A stretch of DNA of 43,029 nt. Origin: DATGFK01 sp040007395 (GTDB taxonomy: Bacteria > Chloroflexota > Anaerolineae > Aggregatilineales > UBA2796). A model generated the notes under the pieces. It did no database searches, was not told the origin of the DNA, and was given only the letters and a program-made list of their open reading frames with translations. Below are positions 42,036 to 43,029 of the stretch, one piece after another; within the stretch, counting starts at the first letter, position 1; every line of letters starts with the position of its first letter. The DNA lies in assembly GCA_040007395.1 (NCBI GenBank), contig JBDTVG010000206.1, forward strand, positions 1 through 43,029. Reading direction: 5' to 3'. The position numbers and the translations under genes were made by a program.

Positions 42036-42720
42036 CCCAACACTTATTGCCGATTTTGCGGCGACCTTTGTATCACGTGATGATTACTACCCCCGGCAAA
42101 AAGATACGGGTGCCTATTTTGTGGTCGATAAACCGTTGCACGTTGGTGTCGTCATGGAACACCTCCGAGGTGTCTTAACGATTGGCGCTTATGCTCTCTC
42201 CCCCACCCATGAAGCTAAATATTTATGCTTTGATGCAGACGACCCAGAGCGCTGGAAAAAGCTCAAAGGCATGGCCCAAGCCCTCACTGCTGAAGGTGTC
42301 ACGCCCTATTTGGAACTGTCACGGCGCGGTGGGCACCTGTGGTTGTTTACGCCACCCACACCTGGCAAAGATATACGCCGAACAGGTAAGCAGTTGCTTA
42401 GTGAGCATGATATTGTGGGTGTGGAGTTGTATCCTAAGCAAGACGCACTTTCCACGGGACCTGGTTCGCTGGTCCGGTTGCCGTTGGGGTTTCACCAGGT
42501 GACGGGTAAACGCTATTCTTTTGCTGCCCTGAACGGCATGTCTTCTTTGGCTCCAACCATTCGGGAGCAAATAAAGATTCTTGCTCATCCAGCGCGTGTT
42601 CCACAGACTTTTTTGGATGCGGTATTGGCACGTGTGCCCGTAGAACCGTCCGCTCCCCTACCCGCTTTTATAAAAAAGACATTTAGGAAGGATTGCCTTC
42701 CCAAAAGATTAGGCAGGTAG
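41986..42720 (+). CDS. AEP-type primase (TOTE/PrimPol-like)
   Basis: A 244-residue primase-like protein from ATG 41986, with AAGAGG before it (ATG 42001 is the alternative). Motif I CFDADDPE (D83, D85), motif II LSRRGGHLWLF (H117), and motif III GSLVRLPLGFHQVTGKRY (R164, H170), with VELYPKQ before it, match AEP primases of the TOTE/PrimPol type. It is followed at once by a CHC2 zinc-finger gene, which in relatives is joined to the primase. Together they may prime DNA synthesis in an element-encoded replication or conflict system. It is unlike the 16773 primase in sequence, so the window has two AEP genes of different subfamilies. Confidence 0.75.
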   Translation: MTHYPMSKEQSPAPELDPTLIADFAATFVSRDDYYPRQKDTGAYFVVDKPLHVGVVMEHLRGVLTIGAYALSPTHEAKYLCFDADDPERWKKLKGMAQALTAEGVTPYLELSRRGGHLWLFTPPTPGKDIRRTGKQLLSEHDIVGVELYPKQDALSTGPGSLVRLPLGFHQVTGKRYSFAALNGMSSLAPTIREQIKILAHPARVPQTFLDAVLARVPVEPSAPLPAFIKKTFRKDCLPKRLGR

Positions 42721-42977
42721 CCCCGCTTGAGCCATTTATTGCCCAATATGTGAAGCTTGATAGTAAAGGCAAAGGGTACTGTCCATTTCATGATGATGAG
42801 CATAAGAGTTTTCGGATTAGCGAAGGCAACCCTTGGCCCATTTTGGCATTGCTACGCCGATTGTGGCATACCATCGGGGGTGATGTCATCCACTTCTGGC
42901 GGATGCGCCAGAAGCAGGGCCAAGATGCTAGTTTTGTGGCAACTATCACTGAGTTAGCAGGGATGGTGTTGAAATAG
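42693..42977 (+). CDS. CHC2 zinc-finger primase-type protein with scrambled zinc site
   Basis: A 94-residue frame from TTG 42693, with GGAAGG just upstream; it overlaps the end of the AEP gene by 28 bases. The start of the CHC2 motif, YCPFHDDEHKSFRIS, and its end, IGGDVIHFWR, are in frame. The middle part, with the second cysteine pair WHCYADCG, is encoded in the +1 frame at about 42844-42867. This is best explained by two compensating indels. The protein as read therefore lacks the last zinc ligands. It may be a sequencing error, a damaged gene or a real divergence. Confidence 0.5.
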   Translation: MPSQKIRQVAPLEPFIAQYVKLDSKGKGYCPFHDDEHKSFRISEGNPWPILALLRRLWHTIGGDVIHFWRMRQKQGQDASFVATITELAGMVLK

Positions 42978-43029
42978 GGGGTTTTTGCAAATCCCCCCGA
43001 AAAGGTCGATTCTGAGAACGGTTTGGCAG
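42977..43029 (-). repeat. Right arm of the 53-bp perfect inverted repeat
   Basis: Exact reverse complement of 202-254 and ends with the window. It begins at the final base of the CHC2 gene stop codon. The GGGGG...CCCCC hairpin inside it could terminate the primase operon. Confidence 0.9.

Overview
This 43 kb window looks like part of a mobilisable plasmid or an integrative mobile element. No rRNA, tRNA, ribosomal-protein or core metabolic gene was seen. Genes for replication, partition, DNA transfer, toxin-antitoxin and defence dominate. The combination of replication-relaxation proteins, a zinc-ribbon coupling-type ATPase, an ExeA-like ATPase, an actin-type partition pair and large secreted PA14/M23 proteins with PEGA partners suggests a Chloroflexota host. 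That assignment is inference; no marker gene proves it.

Layout. 1-260: the C-terminal end of a serine recombinase, then one arm of a 53-bp inverted repeat whose other arm is exactly the last 53 bases of the window. 369-2008: a tandem TIR-like protein and a VapBC-like PIN toxin-antitoxin pair. 2189-5027: ExeA-like ATPase, a ribbon-helix-helix protein, an iteron array, a DnaA box and hairpins, forming a candidate origin. 5028-9471: transfer ATPase and two replication-relaxation proteins. 9508-9640: a compact structured RNA candidate. 9712-11756: parR, parM and a MerR-like coiled-coil protein. 11824-12015: nested inverted repeats. 12674-17657: a tightly spaced GC-rich operon encoding an unknown protein, a methyltransferase-helicase fusion and an AEP-type primase. 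17866-25095: two large minus-strand genes, a PLD-SNF2 helicase and an Eco57I-class DNA methyltransferase, interpreted as an ATP-dependent restriction or DISARM-like system. 25446-27947: a DnaG-like TOPRIM primase. 27991-28760: a HigBA-type pair. 29108-31906: a SIR2 protein with a PIN-like second half. 32260-36778: a short tyrosine recombinase and a Tn3-family transposon with unusually long 101-bp ends. 37069-41021: a secreted two-gene operon. 41172-42977: small acidic paralogues with matching promoters, a second AEP-type primase and a CHC2 zinc-finger protein.

The genes suggest an element that primes and unwinds its own DNA (three primase-like genes plus a helicase), segregates with ParMR, and can be mobilised (coupling ATPase plus relaxation proteins, with no mating-pore genes seen). 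It carries several defence or addiction systems: TIR, SIR2-PIN, PLD-helicase/methyltransferase and two toxin-antitoxin pairs. Several promoters place the -10 box six bases before ATG, suggesting leaderless transcripts. The main novelty candidates are the SIR2-PIN protein, the compact PLD-helicase/methyltransferase pair, the methyltransferase-helicase/primase operon, and two structured noncoding regions.
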